Source: Vibrio sp. Of7-15 (lineage in GTDB: Bacteria > Pseudomonadota > Gammaproteobacteria > Enterobacterales > Vibrionaceae). Taken from it: a stretch of 64,000 nucleotides of DNA. This document shows positions 63,147 through 64,000 of this stretch, piece by piece. The translations under genes were made by a program, and so were the position numbers. Position 1 is the stretch's first letter. The number at the start of each line of letters is the position of its first letter. The stretch is from assembly GCF_022347565.1 (NCBI RefSeq), contig NZ_JAKRGH010000001.1:124001-188000 (forward strand). Reading direction: 5' to 3'. Under the pieces are notes generated by a model that was not told the origin of the DNA, did no database searches, and saw nothing but the letters and a program-made list of their open reading frames with translations.

Positions 63147-64000
63147 ATGGCGGGACTGAGTTTATTAACATTATTGGATGATATTGCCACGGTTTTAGAC
63201 GATGTGGCACTCATGTCTAAAGTTGCGGCAAAGAAGACAGCAGGTGTGTTGGGGGATGATTTAGCGCTGAATGCTCAGCAGGTATCGGGTGTGGCTGCGG
63301 AACGTGAGATCCCTGTGGTATGGTCGGTGGCTAAAGGCTCTTTTCGTAATAAATTGATTTTAGTGCCAGCAGCGTTACTTATGAGCGCACTTGCGCCTTG
63401 GTTGATTGTGCCGTGTTTATTGCTTGGTGGACTATTTCTCTGTTTTGAAGGCGCGGAGAAAATCATTGAAAAACTGTTTCATAAAAAAGATTCACAGGAA
63501 GAAGAAAACGGCTTACAAAGTGAATCTGCGCTAGACAGTGACAGTATTGAGCAATACGAAAAGAAAAAAATTGCAGGGGCCATAAGAACAGATTTTATTC
63601 TTTCAGCAGAAATCATTGTGATTGCTTTAGGTACAGTTCAAGAGCAAGCCATGGCTACTCAGGTATTAGTGGTGAGTTTGATTGCGCTCGTTATGACCAT
63701 CGGGGTTTATGGTTTAGTTGCGGGGATCGTTAAGCTCGATGATTTGGGTTTTTACTTTCAACGTCGAAGTGAAGGGAAAGGGCCGTTAGCGGTTATCGGT
63801 ACAGGGTTAGTTTCCTTTGCTCCTAAATTAATGCGATTTTTAACTGTCATTGGTACAGCGGCTATGTTTTTAGTGGGTGGTGGTATTGTGGTACACAGTG
63901 TTCCTGCTATCCATCACCTTATCGAACCTATACTGTTTGAATTACCGAAAATTACGTTAGTCACAGCCATTGTTCCTGCTCTGCTGAATGGGGTTGTCGG
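63147..64000 (+). CDS. DUF808/YedI family membrane protein (3' end cut by window)
   Basis: The frame is open from the ATG at 63147 to the end of the window (284 codons), so the C-terminus is missing. The N-terminus MAGLSLLTLLDDIATVLDDV and the segments KKTAGVLGDDLALNAQQV, REIPVVWSVAKGS and CFEGAEKIIEKLF are characteristic of DUF808 proteins such as E. coli YedI. Six or more hydrophobic segments are visible (for instance about 72-100, 150-170 and 230-255). Inner-membrane protein of unknown function. AGGTA precedes the ATG. The 32-bp repeat lies 80 bp upstream. Confidence 0.9.
   Translation, partial: MAGLSLLTLLDDIATVLDDVALMSKVAAKKTAGVLGDDLALNAQQVSGVAAEREIPVVWSVAKGSFRNKLILVPAALLMSALAPWLIVPCLLLGGLFLCFEGAEKIIEKLFHKKDSQEEENGLQSESALDSDSIEQYEKKKIAGAIRTDFILSAEIIVIALGTVQEQAMATQVLVVSLIALVMTIGVYGLVAGIVKLDDLGFYFQRRSEGKGPLAVIGTGLVSFAPKLMRFLTVIGTAAMFLVGGGIVVHSVPAIHHLIEPILFELPKITLVTAIVPALLNGVV

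Overview
The window looks like a chromosomal segment of a marine gammaproteobacterium of the Vibrionaceae. Supporting this are a CqsS-type quorum-sensing sensor, the anmK-murQ / nagZ cell-wall recycling set, a TreR/treB locus, many chemoreceptors and moderate-to-low GC. Genes are dense, and starts are mostly ATG with clear Shine-Dalgarno sequences. I see no rRNA, tRNA, IS transposase, integrase or CRISPR array. The first gene is cut at the left edge and the last at the right edge.

Region 1 (1-29607) is a complete exosortase A (XrtA/EpsH) exopolysaccharide locus in three blocks. A rightward operon (1-9518) carries an AlgI-like O-acyltransferase, an SGNH-like partner, a 38-aa membrane peptide, the XrtA-associated O-glycosylation ligase, a deacetylase, two membrane-anchored polysaccharide-lyase-like proteins and a glycosyltransferase. 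A leftward operon of eleven genes (23686 down to 9608) carries the priming sugar transferase, deacetylase, FemAB-like protein, Stp-type glycosyltransferases, XrtA fused to EpsI, an amidotransferase, two more glycosyltransferases, a PaaK-like adenylating enzyme and a DegT aminotransferase. A second rightward operon (23922-29607) carries the export lipoprotein, chain-length protein, tyrosine autokinase, outer-membrane protein and ExeA-like ATPase. Together they should prime, assemble, modify and export a polysaccharide. XrtA would process PEP-CTERM proteins, none of which is encoded here.

Region 2 (29678-36539) holds an MMPL/RND exporter operon (transporter, LolA-like protein, beta-barrel) behind a TetR gene. 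Four copies of a TGACG-N3-CGTCA-type palindrome flank the TetR gene. A cytochrome b561 / YceI pair follows.

Region 3 (36716-51228) is mixed: a chemoreceptor, anmK-murQ and nagZ, an orphan periplasmic-binding lipoprotein, and a CqsS homologue divergent from it. That homologue has lost its catalytic histidine-kinase residues but keeps an intact receiver. Next come a small membrane protein, a DsbA-like oxidoreductase, a PAS chemoreceptor and a large protein ending in a pRiA4b ORF-3 domain.

Region 4 (51484-55622) is a Sia-type phosphorelay operon: PP2C phosphatase, SiaB kinase and SiaC phosphoprotein. An HD-GYP phosphodiesterase takes the place of the usual SiaD diguanylate cyclase, and the phosphatase has an unusual periplasmic substrate-binding sensor. 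This operon and the degenerate CqsS are the most unusual systems in the window.

Region 5 (55764-64000) holds an MTD1-type methylene-tetrahydrofolate dehydrogenase, treR and treB with a well-formed CRP site and two operators (no treC), a DnaJ-related protein, a PhoD-like phosphatase, a small membrane protein, cutA, a 32-bp tandem duplication and a DUF808/YedI gene. All family assignments come from reading the sequence and from memory of the families; no searches were run.
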